Below are positions 9,590-20,984 of a stretch of 64,000 nucleotides of DNA, piece after piece. Under the pieces are notes generated by a model. It searched no databases and had not been told where the DNA came from. It saw only the letters and a list, made by a program, of their open reading frames with translations. The position numbers were made by a program, and so were the translations under genes. The stretch is from Blasia pusilla (Eukaryota > Marchantiophyta > Marchantiopsida > Blasiales), in NCBI GenBank assembly GCA_050084515.1, contig CM114271.1, positions 9,734,001 through 9,798,000 on the forward strand, in the 5' to 3' direction. Each line of letters starts with the position of its first letter. The first letter of the stretch is position 1.

Positions 9590-12500
9590 TCAAAGTGGTT
9601 TGTTTAAAATACTTCGCACTTCTTTGAGGGATGGGGTGGTTGGTGGATTCCTACTCCTACCTCCGACTCTCTTAAAACTACCAGCAACACATAGTACATG
9701 TGCTTACAAGGGAAATACCTTTTGCCACTTGTCTCTCTTTGGACAAAGTCATCACATCAACATGTGGGAAAGCAACAAATGTGCACCACATACACCCCTG
9801 TGACACTTGAATTTACAGTGTTGATCCTGACCCAATACATCCTTCCTATTCGATTGCCACTCAAGACATCTTTCGTGGCGATGATCTCCATTTTTGCCTC
9901 CCGAGCTGATGCAATTCGCTTTGCTCTCTCCACCGTTGGCCTACACATTCTGTTTCTCTTCACCCCATTTCTAGACTCAAACAGAAATAATGGATTAAGA
10001 TCATCCACTTTCTCCGGGTACATGTTGACATCAATCTTGGGTTGAATACGAAATGCGAAGGTCTCTGTAATGCGAACATGCTCCGAACTTCCCCCGTCTA
10101 CGAGTTTGAAACCGGCACTTGTAAGATTGTCCACTTCGTCTTGAGTGCAGTTTGAGCGATGGGCCAAATCGTGGGGGTATTCCCCGGAGCTCCAATCGCA
10201 GCCGAATAAGACTTCCGAAAAGCGCAAGATTCATTTGGGCAGAAGAAGTACTTCAATTGATCCCCGGTCCTCGTGAAACGATCAAAGGTTTTGAGTCCCC
10301 AAAACCCAGGCAGAGGTCGTCCAGTCCTTGTACAGTTCTTATTTAGGAAAGTGCCGCATGCTCTCCTAATGCCATCAGATCCTGCCCTGCAAGTGGGTCC
10401 ACGTCCTGGGTTGCTCCGAGATATATGCCACCATTTTAGGTTGCAATCCACCTCCATTACTGGAATCCCATATTGTTGAACCACCCCAATGACAAGATGT
10501 TGCGAACTTCCAGCAACGGAGGGCTTTTGAAATAAAAGATTCACTGATTTTGGAGAAGTAACTCCATCACGGATTTGGGACGGGTCCGGGGTCCCCGAAT
10601 TCCTGGGCGGTGTAATTTCCTCATCCAAATCAATCACCGGATTCATTCCTCGATGTTGCCTCTTCACCTGCCTGAAGTCAAGATACTTATCTGGTCTCCA
10701 CGAGTCTCGTTCGGATCGCTCTACCACCATCCAGTATGGGGACGTCTTGAAACCCGCCAGAATATCCCCACCAATGTGTACGTCTTGCTCGAGTGGAGTT
10801 CCAGCTACGCACCGGTTGAAGGCTTCGACATACAATTTTTCATCACCAGATCTCACAGCCGCCCTGACATAGAGCTCGTAGATCGACGGCCCTTTTCCTT
10901 TTGTTATGCCTTTTGTGAGAAAGATATGGGATGCTGCAGACTGTAGCATTGCTCTTGCCTGGTCTTGTTGGCATGCCTCCACAAGTGAAATTCGTTGGCA
11001 TGCTTGTGACGACCTCCAAGAGGAATGAACACTTTCTGCTCCACTTGTGTTGGGGCAGAGGGCATTTTCATGAACGTTCAATCCCTGCAACGACGGCAAT
11101 GTTAGAAGGGAACGAAAATAACCCATGAGTCAAAAAAATAAGCGACCCGTCGGAACCAGACGGGTTGAAGGCCCGAGTCATCCCATGAACGACTCTGCGA
11201 CCCGTCGGGTCCCGACGTGTTGTAACCTTAAACCCACCTACTACAACCCGTCGGAACCTGACGGGTTGCAAGGCCGAGGCATCCCATGAACGACTCTGTG
11301 ACCCGTCGAGTCCCTCGGGACGACACCAAACATCTGGATGCAACCCGTCGGTTTCCGTCGGGTTGCACCCTTGGGCAACCCGTCGATTTCCGTCAGGTTG
11401 CACACTCGGGCAACCCGTCGGTTTCCGTCGAGTTGCACACTCGGGCAACCCGTGGGTTTCCGTCGGGTTGCACACTCGGGCAACCCGTCGCATCCGACAG
11501 CTTGCTTGGTTTCTTGGGTTTGAAATCCATATCATTCCCACGCTTCTCACCCTAAGCTACAACTTTACAAACAATTCTCAGCGTGAGCTTGACAAGACAA
11601 AATAGTGAACTCACCTGCCGCATGAAGTTTCCCCATTGTCTCATACGTACAGTCCACCAACTCAACCAAGAGCACAACTCTTTGTACTTCCCCTCAATCG
11701 CATGCTTCCTCCACCACCCATGAAGTTCTTCCTTGCACTCCATGGCCTGCTTCAAGGTTTTGCTGTCCTTGCAGCGTTGGAGTAGAGTGACATGCTCTGT
11801 CCTCTTATTCTCCTTGATGCAAGATTTGGTGTACCGGGTCACAGACTGTTGCCAATTGAAAGCATCCGACCTTTCCCTTTCAGGTTGAACCTCTCCAGCC
11901 CAGAACACTTCCCAAATAGCAATCCACCCAGGTTGTGCATTGTCCGCCATGAACCCATAAATTTCTGGAGGTGGCCTTTTGTTTTCCTTCACCACCTCCA
12001 ATAAGAGTAACCAACACATCTTCAAACTCCCAACATCTTCTGCCTTTACTTCACACACAAATATAGTTTTGAGTCCCTTCTCCACATGGTCATAAACGTG
12101 AGCACCCATTGTCAACCATCCGTTCAGCACTCTGTAGCAAATATCAAAGCTTACCCAGCTCCCGTAAAGATCTTCCCCTTCCCTCATTCGATCTATAAGA
12201 TCGAGGCCACTCGACGGACCTGTGGTTGACATTTTGAAGACATAGGCCCTGGATCCCTCGCCTCCTTGGCCCATGAACTGCCATCTCTGAATGAATGGAA
12301 ATCTGGAGTTGGCCTTGATTCTGGCGATGGCATCCATTTCGGCCGTCTTTCCATCCTGAACTCGTATCTGACGCAAAAAATTTCGGAAGCATTCAGGATC
12401 AGCGAGAAATGCGAGATTTTCCCATAGTTGTTTCTCCTCAACCGCCGTGATCTCGCCCTGTCCAGCGATTCCAAGCAATTGTTCACAAATTTGTGATGCC

Positions 12501-13087
12501 GTTGTGAGCTTGATTACCCCGGGCTTTGAACCCGGAGAGTTTCTGAAGACCTCGGCTACTTTCTTCGCCACATCCTCCTTGATGTGTCTTTGAATTGCAT
12601 CGGTCACAGGATGAGTGTGGGAGCCAACATGAACTGCCAGCCTTGTATCCGCTTAGGTTGATAACATCCGGAATCTCTTCAATAAGAACAACATTGTTAC
12701 GAGTGTGCGAAGTTGGAGTCGAAGCCGGATCTGCAGAGCTTGGAGTTGCAAACGTAGAGCTCAGAGCACTAGGAAATTCTAGACCGTCTACTTGGGAAAC
12801 AGACGAATTCAAGGGCAGGCCGTAAACTCTGTATTGACCATTTGCGCGGTGTAGGAGATTCCATACTTTACTGATCGAGGTCACTGGCTGGACCGTCTCA
12901 CCTATTATGTCTTCGTACCTTCCACCTAATATCTTTGGATACAAAGATGGTTCCAATTGAAGAAGAAATCGAAGACAGAAAATTTTCATCCTTTGCTACG
13001 AAAGACTCACGAGCTTGGGGTCGAATGATTTTGATTGAGGAAGGGCCATGGATGACTGCCACAAGTGAGCTTAACATAATTATCCAT
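9590..13087 (-). pseudogene. MULE-type transposase, copy 2 (zinc finger deleted, stop in SWIM)
   Basis: It reads leftward from ATG 13087. Exon 1 ends at 11615, the intron is 11085-11614, and exon 2 runs from 11084 to a TGA at 9590. A deletion of roughly 550 bp near 12650 joins DVINLSG directly to a later segment and removes the whole GCM/WRKY-like zinc finger seen in copies 1 and 3. The DDE-like core is well kept (SFDICYRVLNG, GFMADNAQPG; about 12140-11900). Exon 2 is a long open frame (11084-10098) with a C4 zinc-ribbon-like part. A frameshift near 10155 leads to the C-terminal part, and the SWIM finger CSCDDF...FPCKH carries a TGA in place of its serine codon near 9757. Downstream lie about 400 bp of non-coding sequence with one palindrome (about 9386-9412). 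Confidence 0.75.
11085..11614 (-). repeat. Transposase intron with expanded 35 bp palindrome array (copy 2)
   Basis: The intron has donor GTGAGT and acceptor TTGCAG. From 11340 to about 11505 a 35 bp unit built on GCAACCCGTCGG-TTTCC-GTCGGGTTGC plus CACACTCGG repeats four and a half times. Copy 3 has about two and a half units and copy 1 about one and a half. Three further single dyads lie between 11146 and 11275. Confidence 0.85.
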
Positions 13088-13115
13088 TCCAAGAAGATTC
13101 CTACGGGAGGAGATT

Positions 13116-13151
13116 GAGAATGAGAATGAGAATGAGAATATTTAATTTATA
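13116..13151 (-). promoter_or_regulatory. Transposase promoter, copy 2
   Basis: TATAAATT at 13144-13151 and the hexamer run at 13116-13139 precede the ATG at 13087 on the minus strand, as in copies 1 and 3. The partner PMP promoter on the other side has been deleted in this copy. Confidence 0.55.
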
Positions 13152-14402
13152 GTGAATAGGAAACAGATACTCCTGACAGATTTTTACTGACAAGATGAAT
13201 TCAATGGGGGAGATTGTCTGACACAATGACTTGGGAGCTTCACTCCCAAGTCCATTAGGACTCCTGCGTCAGCTTCTCCTGGGCCTCGTTCGGCGAATGA
13301 AATTAGGCAGTAGGAAATCGAGGAGCGGGAAAGGGAAGCGGAGATGCACAACCAAGTGCTTCGGCGAGACGTGTTCAAGCGGCGCTAGATAAAGCGTAAC
13401 GAAGAGGCCGAGACGTCGCAGGCCTTGAAGAAAAGGATCGCCGACGAAAAGAGAGAAAAGAAGCGTCTGGACGCGTCGGTGAGGAGGGCAGAATTGGCTA
13501 AAGTGAGGCGGGAAAAAGGGATAGCCATTGACGATAGCCCAGCTCGTCCAACCGCAAGTGTTGAGATGCGGGAAATGTCCCCCACGAAGTCCGGGGACAC
13601 AATCAACATAGTGGAATCAACACCAGTTCAAATCGATGACGACGAGGTCATGAGGACCGCCAGCGTGGAGATGGTGGATATGGCGGAAGAAGCCGGAGAG
13701 CGGTCATTCTCGACTCCAAGCCCGGCGGAGGACATCGACCTCTATCGGATCGACGAGTTCCCAGTCGATTTGCCACCCCTATCTCGACAAGTTAGTCGTG
13801 GTCAAGAAACCGACTCCATTTTCGAGCGGGTAAGAGAGGTTCTGGGTTTTCTTAATTATGTGAATTGCAATTCATTGGGATTTCAGTGTAGCTTATTCCT
13901 CTTGTCCCGGATCTGACAGGTGGTAAAGCAGATGGCACTCATGGAGGGCCACAACGCCCCGAGGATTCCACTCTGCCGATTAAGGACAATGGAATACGTC
14001 TGCGAAATACAATCCGACGAGGACATCGCAAAGCTAAAACAATCGGCGGTGACAACATCCTACGTGAACAGTTTTCCTCCCTTCTATGTTCAACCTTACG
14101 ACGAGCATGGAACCCAAGCTCTGGTTACCGAGGAGGACTTGGAAAATCTCGACACATTCTGGAGGATGCGAAACCAGGACTTCAGAAGGCAAGTTGAGGG
14201 CACGGAATTCAGCTAGATGAGGAATCTGCATTTCTTCATCTGGGATGGAAATCACAGGTTCATGGCGTGGACCAAGTTTGCGGAGGAGCGCCCAAACTCA
14301 TTGGAGGCACATTTCTGCGTGAAGGCAGTGGTCCTTCACCCATACCCTCATCACATGGCGACGGTGGAGATGGAAATGCATGCCATGAACACGTAAGTAT
14401 CT

Positions 14403-15048
14403 TTAACACTTTCGCAACTCGTTGGACTCCGACGAGTTGCTCGATTGATGAATGGGTTAGGTTTGTTTAGGCAGAAAGCAACTCGTCGGACTCCGACGGG
14501 TTGCTAGACAACACGGTTTTCCGGATGTCTTTTTAAGATTGACACTCGTCGGACTCCGACGACTTGTTTGATGGAACATAAATTTAACTAGTTTTTGGCC
14601 CAAAGCAACCCGTCGGAGTCCGACGGGTTGCATTGGGGCAAAAACCTTCTAAACCTGCAGTCACTCGAGCAACTTGTCGGAGTCCGACGAGTTGCATTCT
14701 TAAAAAAACAACCTCACAAGGTTGCCTATCGAGCAACCCGTCGGACTCCGACGGTTTGCTTTGGGCCAACAACTAGTTAAATCTATGTTCAATCATACAA
14801 GTCGTCGGAGTCCGATGAGTTGCAATCTTAAAAAAACATCCAAAAAAGCGTGCAGTCCAGCAACCCGTCGGAGTCCGACGAGTTGCTTACCTGGCATTAG
14901 CAAATCTGAATGCAACCCGTCGGACTCCGACGGGTTGCATCATTTAGGTTGTTGCTAGAATCCAACCCTGAGCTGTGACGACCCGTCGGAGTCCGACGGG
15001 TTGCAGGAACCCATGTAATTTCCTGACGGGTTGAGTTTGGATGTGTAG
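14403..15048. repeat. PMP intron 2 palindrome cluster (copy 2)
   Basis: The intron runs from GTAAGT at 14393 to the acceptor GTGTAG at 15048. It holds about ten dyads with GAGTCC or GACTCC centres, in both CCCGTCGG...CCGACGGG and CTCGTCGG...CCGACGAG versions. Some have mismatched arms (ACTTGTCGG...CCGACGAG), as expected for ageing copies. Confidence 0.85.
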
Positions 15049-16094
15049 GATTGTATCGGAGGGGAATGTCACCCACCATTGGATCCAGGACTGCGATCGG
15101 GTGAGGAAGGTGCTTACGACGCACCCGCGAGAGTACAAGGGGTTCTTGGGCGATGCCCTCGTCAATCAGATGCTTGCAAAGGGTGCTCAAATTAAGGAGA
15201 AAAGTTGGGCAAACAAGTTTATTTCTCAAGATGCAACCGTAACCATCCTTTGCTGGTCGAAGATACAGGCCGCGAAGAAAAGCACTACACTGGAGCTGGA
15301 GCGGAGGGAGAAGGTATCTGCGTCTGAGTGCGCCAAATTCATCCAAGCTGTTGTATCTACTGCAACGAAATACACGGCGAGCAAGATGCAGCGATACATC
15401 AGCATTCTCAACCCCGAACTTGGTCCGGAGTTCTACAAGGAGCTCAAGGCGATTATCACGCGTCAACGGAAGAGGGATGAAGATCCGCATGGTCGGATTG
15501 GGGAGAAAGTGTCGCTGGATCGCGTGCATCGTTTTGCGTTATCCGGGATTAGCGAGTTCAGGAGGATACGACTGATGAAAATCAGTCTCGAGGGCTCAGA
15601 GGCCCAGAAGAGGGCGGCACACCATCCTCCGGGTGTGTCCGATCCAGTGATCTCGCATTGGCTACGCGAATGGTCGTTCTGGGACGCGTTGCGGGTAATC
15701 GGGAAGTCCGTGCTGGACGGTCTGCAAGCGGAGCTCAGAAGATTAGAGCCCATTCCGCCGGAAGCAAACCTTGAAAGTTCTGGAGATTACGAGGTTTGGC
15801 TCAACGACATCCGGGACAAGCCAACCAAGAACCCAGGATTCAAGACCATGTTCAAGGTTTGCGTCCTCCCTCAGGCAGTAGAGGGTAGAGCTTGACGAAG
15901 AAGTAGAGGGTAACAAACGGGATCAAGCGAAGAAGAAGCGAGATCTACAGGAGCAGACGGCCGATAGTGTTCGACTAAAAGCTGCCCAACGGATGGTATT
16001 CAGGTACCTCATCCAGTGTAAGAATGCAGGTACGTGGGGAAAATTACCGGCAGCCTTGAAATTGTGGGCTTCGCCGCCGGATGCAGAGACATTC

Positions 16095-17118
16095 TGTCGT
16101 GCGCCTACTCTCCTTGAACGTTAATCTTGTTTGTTGCGGAAGCGTGCGTTCAGTAAGTCACGCTCTCAACGCTGATCTGCATCCAAACACGCACGCCGGT
16201 TAGTCGGGTCTTGGATCAATCAGCGGGATTACTTTCCGAGTTCTCGTCTCGGACTCTCTCTTCAAGCTCAACCTTCCTAGTTTCGCGGTTTCCAACACGG
16301 GCAAGTCTCAAAGACTTGGGATGAGACTTTTCAGTCGGTTCGGGGAACTGAAACGGCGTTTCGCGCCTAGCGGTTCCAACTGTCCGATGAACATCCAATG
16401 AGTTCCTCACCAAGACTCACACGAAGTGAATCTCGGTTGGAATCCAAGTGTGGCGTACAAAGTCCACTCCCTTGGATCAGGTTTGGCCGGGTTTCGCGCC
16501 AAACTCCCGTTTCATCCCGCCTCAAACGCCGTTTGGCGCCCAAAGTGAGGTTTCGTTTCCCGAGACATCTCAGAGAAGGTACTCCCCTTACTAGTACTTC
16601 TGGGGATCTCCGGGGGCCCCCTACATTTAGGGAAAGACACCCGGGCCCCTCCAATTGGCCCTCAACCCGATTGCTCTCTGAATCGTTTTCGGCCAATATG
16701 TCAGCCTGTACTTATGTGTTTGCTAAGATCTTTGGTGCGTTGGAAGCGTCTCAAGATCAGCTTTCCAACGCGCCCTTACTTGTCCCGAACGCATCTCGGA
16801 GCTCAACGTTATGGTCCTAAACACAGTCAGATTCTCCCAAACGCTAGCCGTGTTCCAAACTGGTTCTCACCTCTTTGGCAACCAACCTCCAAGACTCAAC
16901 TCATCTCAAGTCTCGGCTCGCGTTTGGTCTAGGTTTCCTGGTCGCAACCACTAACGCATGAAACGCACAACTCTGTTCCACGTTTCGTCTCTTAGACTTT
17001 TCCAAGAGACTCTTCCAAACGCCTCTCCAAAGCGCAAACCTCGCGGCGTGAGTTCCTTTGAGTTCTGATGTTTCGCTTGGCGCGTATTTGGTGTTGTTTG
17101 GTTATGAGGGTCGCGACA
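16095..17118 (-). repeat. Retro-4 3' LTR
   Basis: It starts TGTCGCGACCCTCATAACC (at 17118, minus strand) and ends CGCACGACA at 16095. The 1024 bp align inverted with the solo LTR at 29247-30271 along the whole length. No open frame is supported. Confidence 0.9.
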
Positions 17119-17870
17119 CTCACTCCTCCTTAGAAGGTTGATGTCCTCATCAACGCAAACCTTATTGATGTTAAGTTCTGGGAAGCCGACCCCTTAACAC
17201 GTAATCGCGTTCGTAGCTAACCCGCAATTCCTCTTTTTGGCTTAAGTCTTAGGTTTGTCGCTTAAAGACTTAGACTTATTAGCTTCGCTTTCGATGAGCT
17301 TAGACTAGTTCTGCCAAACGAATCTAACTATCAAAATAAGCTCACTAAGTCTGCAACCTAACACTTCACTCACTATTTGTAAACAACCGCCTGTCTACCT
17401 AGCCAACTCTTACTACTTTTGGGTCACCTGTATTCCACCTAGGCGCGTCACTAAGTTCAGTCATGAAACATGAATGAGATCACCACAAACCCCAAGACAG
17501 ACTCATCTGCCCCGCCGACGTTAGGGCGAGCCCAAATGCTAGTACTTCAACACTTGGTCCTGATCTAGATGCCTTATCTGAATACAAGCTCTCACCTCAA
17601 ATACTCATTGTTTGGTCTCCTTGACTTACATCCTAAGCATATGAAGAACTACTCATTGCATTGCACAAACCAAACTCAAAATTACAATACAAGCATCGAA
17701 TCTCCGAATCCATGTCTTCTTTATTGCAACAACTAAACCTTTCTAGTTACAACGGGTTATCGGCCCAAGCTTTCCGGTCACAAGTTATGTCCATTGCTTC
17801 ACCATGTACTAACGCACGTGCTTTGCTTGCATCCATCTGAAGTCACGCAATGCTTCTTGCGCATGTTCTA
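17119..17870 (-). other. Retro-4 polypurine tract and 3' non-coding region
   Basis: AAGGAGGAGTGAG (17119-17131, minus strand) touches the LTR start and is the likely plus-strand primer. The rest, up to the chromodomain end near 17825, has no open frame I can support. Confidence 0.7.
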
Positions 17871-19087
17871 GATCCGCCTCCGCAATCCAAGTCGCCTCTT
17901 TCACATGATAGCCTTTCCACTTGACCAAGTACTCGACTTGGTGGCCCTACGCCTGGAACGCAGAATAGTCTCAACCTCAAACTCTGGTTCCTCATTTCTG
18001 ATGACCGGTTGTGGTCTCAACATCCTCCTTCGCTCCGGACGCACATTGTCTTGAAGATACTTCTTCAATAATGACACATGGAAAGTCGGGTGAATCTTGA
18101 ACTCGTTTGGCGGCTCCAACGTGTACACATCCTCAAACGGCCTTGCCTTGATCACATACGGTCCAAAGATACTTGGGCGACAATTTATAAACAATTCTTT
18201 CGGAAGAGTGAGATTCTTAACACTCAACCACTGTTCCCCAACTTGAAACTCACATGGCGCCGACTTTTGTTAGCATGCTTTACGCATACCTTAGTTGAGC
18301 CTTGGCGAGACTTTTCTCTCGCTTCGCTCTTGTCGTTCCTACATTTCCACTAACAAACATTCCGCCGTTGCTTGACGAGTGTGTGTCGATGTATTGCCCT
18401 TCGAAAGAGCTAAGTCAAGAGGCCCTTGTGGTTCTCTTTGATACGCTGAAGAAACAGAGATTCTCGGTTGCGAGAATGCTTAGTCGAGTTGTAACAATAC
18501 TCAGCCATACTTAACCACTTGGCCCAATCTCTTTGGTCCGCACTCACGTAATTCCGTAAGTATTGGTTTACGACCGAGTTTTTTTTTCCGTTTGCCCATC
18601 CGTTTGAGGATGGAAGGCCGATACTAAAGCCGAGTTTGGTCGGAACCTCCTGAATAGATGTTTCAAAAGGCACCGTAAACTTCGGATCCCGATCGGACAC
18701 AATGCTCCTAGGCAATCCCGGCGCACGCCACCAACCATCCAGGAATAGTCGGAAGTCGCAGAGGGTCGCGCGACTCTCTCGTCGGCACAAACCTCCCCAA
18801 CTTGCTAAACCGATCAACTATCACAAGTATAGCGTTGTATCCTCGATTCGAAGACTCGTAATGAAATCCATGCTAATGCTTTGCAAGGGTCCCTCGGGAT
18901 TGGCAAAGGATGAAGTAAACCTTGTTTCTTCGCATAAGACACGCGGTTCGCTGGCGCAGTCACACATGTTTTCACATATTGAGCAACATCTTCCTTCATG
19001 TTGGGCGGAAGAACCTCTTAGACAAAACAAAGCAAGAGTGGATTTCTCCCCTTTGTGTCCCGCCAAAGGTCCATCATGACATTCCAC
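17825..19087 (-). pseudogene. Retro-4 integrase with C-terminal chromodomain, broken
   Basis: In minus-strand order there is first an HHCC zinc-binding start (CHDGPLAGHKGEKST, about 19087-19045). The catalytic core follows with PRSIVSDRDPKFT (the second acidic residue), then QYLRNYVSADQRDWAKWL and AEYCYNSTKHS. The integrase C-terminal part follows (IFGPYVIKARPFEDVYTLEP, HPTFHVSLLKKY). It ends in a chromodomain (EEPEFEVETIL, then in another frame YLVKWKGYHVKEATW; about 17960-17830). Several frameshifts separate these blocks. The chromodomain places it among chromoviruses, whose integrase tethers to modified histones. Confidence 0.85.
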
Positions 19088-19741
19088 AAACGCGGAGGCG
19101 GAATCGTCCGGACGAGCAGGGAGAGAGGGTCAGACCAGGTCCTCGGCGAAGAAAATGCCACCAGAATCCGAGGTCATAGAAACCCCGACAAGCCGTCCCA
19201 GACTAGGAGAAGCGGAAGCGAGAGGTGCCTGAGTTTTCCCAAGGAGAATACAGACCCATCATCCTTGGGAAGACACAGACAAACAACGACCGGACAAGCG
19301 TCCTCCTTCGATTCACCTCTTTCTTTGGATAAGTGCCGACTTCACTTCTCAGCGTCGACAATTGCCATCGAAAAATTGACAACGCTGGGACGGAAGCTCC
19401 AACGAAACGGGCACGCTGCCTGGACGGTGAATGGAGTGGTGGAAGAGGTTGCGGTGGATCTCTTGATTGCCGATCTGCCCTCGGGGTTGCGACTTTGGGG
19501 CGAAAATCCGCGGACGAGGTACCCGAGTGGAATCTGCCGCTCACTTATGACCAGATTGCACTTTTGTTCTCCTTGCGAGATGCCTATCCGAGTGTGAGGG
19601 CTGCTTCTTGGTGTTGGACTGGAGGGAGCGGGCGAGCTCTTCAACCTCCAGTGCGTCAAGAGGTTGCTAAAGTGGAGGACGGCACAATCATGGATCATCA
19701 AAAACGAGTACCCACTCCGATCCGCAACGAGTCAGATTCGG

Positions 19742-20261
19742 GTAAGGCTCAATTCCTGTACAATAATTTCAATTATCTTATAATGATGTGTAGAATGAGA
19801 GTCAGTCTGGGTTTTTTCTGTCCGTGAGCAACCCGTCGGAAGGCGACGGGTTGCTGGCTTAGAGCAGCCCATGCTCGGATGAGAGCAACCCGTCGGTTTC
19901 CGACGGGTTGCATCTTTCCCACATACAGAGGAAAAACCGCGGTGTACCTGCAACCCGTCGGAACTCGACGGATTGCAGTTGATTTTGGTTTTTGGATGCA
20001 ACCCGTCTAATAGCGACGGGTTGCTCTCAGGCGAGCATGGGCTGGTCTAGGCCAGCAACCCGTCGCCTTCCGACGGGTTGCATCTGAAAACCAAAATCAA
20101 CTTGGAAAACCCAAAAGCAACTGCAACCCGTCAGGTTCTGACGGGTGGGTCCGGGACAAAACAACCCGTCGGACTCCGACAAGTTGATCCAAAGTCAGTT
20201 ATTGAAAATCTTCTCAAGACGACTTCTTTAGTTTCTGACATTGTTTCGTGCTGATTTACAG
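19742..20261. repeat. PMP intron between methyltransferase exons, with palindromes (copy 2)
   Basis: Donor GTAAGG follows ATTCG (19742) and acceptor TTTACAG precedes the last exon. Joining at this pair keeps phase 0 (SQIR then MDHSYVY). Seven or so dyads lie at 19827-20187 with varied centres (AAGG, TTTC, AACT, AATAG, CTTC), more diverse than in other introns. Confidence 0.75.
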
Positions 20262-20984
20262 ATGGACCACTCCTACGTGTACTGCTTCGTTTGGCCCGAG
20301 CACAATTTCCAGGATCTTGTGGATCCATGCTCAGATGGATACAGCTTAGATAGTTTGTACAATTCTCCCCCGGGAATTTACATGCAAGACAGTACCCCGC
20401 TTTTGGGAGGAAGGGAAAAGTCGCCAGCCCTGATGCAAACGCTCTTCGAGCTCTGCTCAAGGCCGGGTGACTTGGTGTTCGACTTAGTGGGCCTTTCAGG
20501 GGCGAGTATCAGAGGCGCCTGGCAGAGTGGCAAGAACATTCTCTGTCTTGAGGGAAGGCAAGAACTGTTTGACCTTTGCAAGGAGGCAAAGGCAGAATAC
20601 GAAAGGCTCGTTGGGGCGTACAACTCTCCACCGAAGCCGAGAGCTCCGGTTCCAGAGCCACCCTTGGTAGTGACTCCATCGTCACTTCCAACGATTCCCA
20701 AAATCGGGAGGGCAAGGCCGAAAGTGATTTTGCAAGAGCTCTCGGACGATGACGAGTGAGTCCAAAGAACTCAACGACCCAGCTTGACTGCAGCGTTTGG
20801 AGTAGGGACATTTTTGATAATTTGGCAAAAGATTTCATAGAATAGATCAAATGTACAGTTCCGAGCTTTTTTCGGATGATATAAAGCAGAAGATTTGTTC
20901 GATCGATGGTGGTGCTTGTAAATGTTTGGTGATCATTTTGTCTTTTCGAATGTGATCGTCTATGTACTCCACGGTCTTCTACTT

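Larger units (their letters stand above)
16095..19088 (-). mobile_element. Retro-4: 5'-truncated chromovirus (Ty3/gypsy)
   Basis: In minus orientation this holds integrase, chromodomain, a 3' untranslated stretch, a polypurine tract and the 3' LTR. Everything upstream of integrase (gag, protease, RT, 5' LTR) is missing. The break at about 19088 and the LTR edge at 16095 both abut PMP copy 2 sequence, with roughly 340 bp of PMP absent. A deletion therefore removed the 5' part of the insertion together with flanking PMP. Its LTR is about 1 kb and matches the solo LTR at 29247-30271. Confidence 0.85.
13251..20759 (+). pseudogene. PMP (ParB + degenerate DNA methyltransferase) gene, copy 2
   Basis: This is the only copy showing the whole domain order. 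Exon 1 (to 13829) has lost its ATG and has an early TAG; it encodes the charged coiled coil. Exon 2 (13920-14392) encodes the ParB-like domain, with IPLCRLRTMEYV, PPFYVQPYDEHG and the signature FFIWDGNHRFMAW. Exon 3 (15049-16094) continues the all-helical part (LDRVHRFALSGISEFRRIRL); a 10-base insertion near 15887 shifts the frame. A chromovirus fragment occupies 16095-19088, with about 340 bp of PMP lost. After it, in three shifting frames, comes a methyltransferase-like domain: VDLLIADLPSG at the motif IV position (about 19466-19500, DPPY expected), LTYDQIALLFSLRD and WRTAQSWIIKNEYP. The last exon (20262-20759) gives YVYCFVWPEHNF, EKSPALMQTLFELC, then GDLVFDLVGLSGAS and NILCLEG at motif I. 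It ends in ILQELSDDDE. Motif order IV then I fits the beta-type N6A/N4C methyltransferases. Confidence 0.75.

Noticed and set aside
20262-20759. The last PMP exon as a free-standing host methyltransferase gene
   Set aside because: It joins in phase to the preceding methyltransferase-like exon across a GT-AG intron, and has no own promoter or start context.
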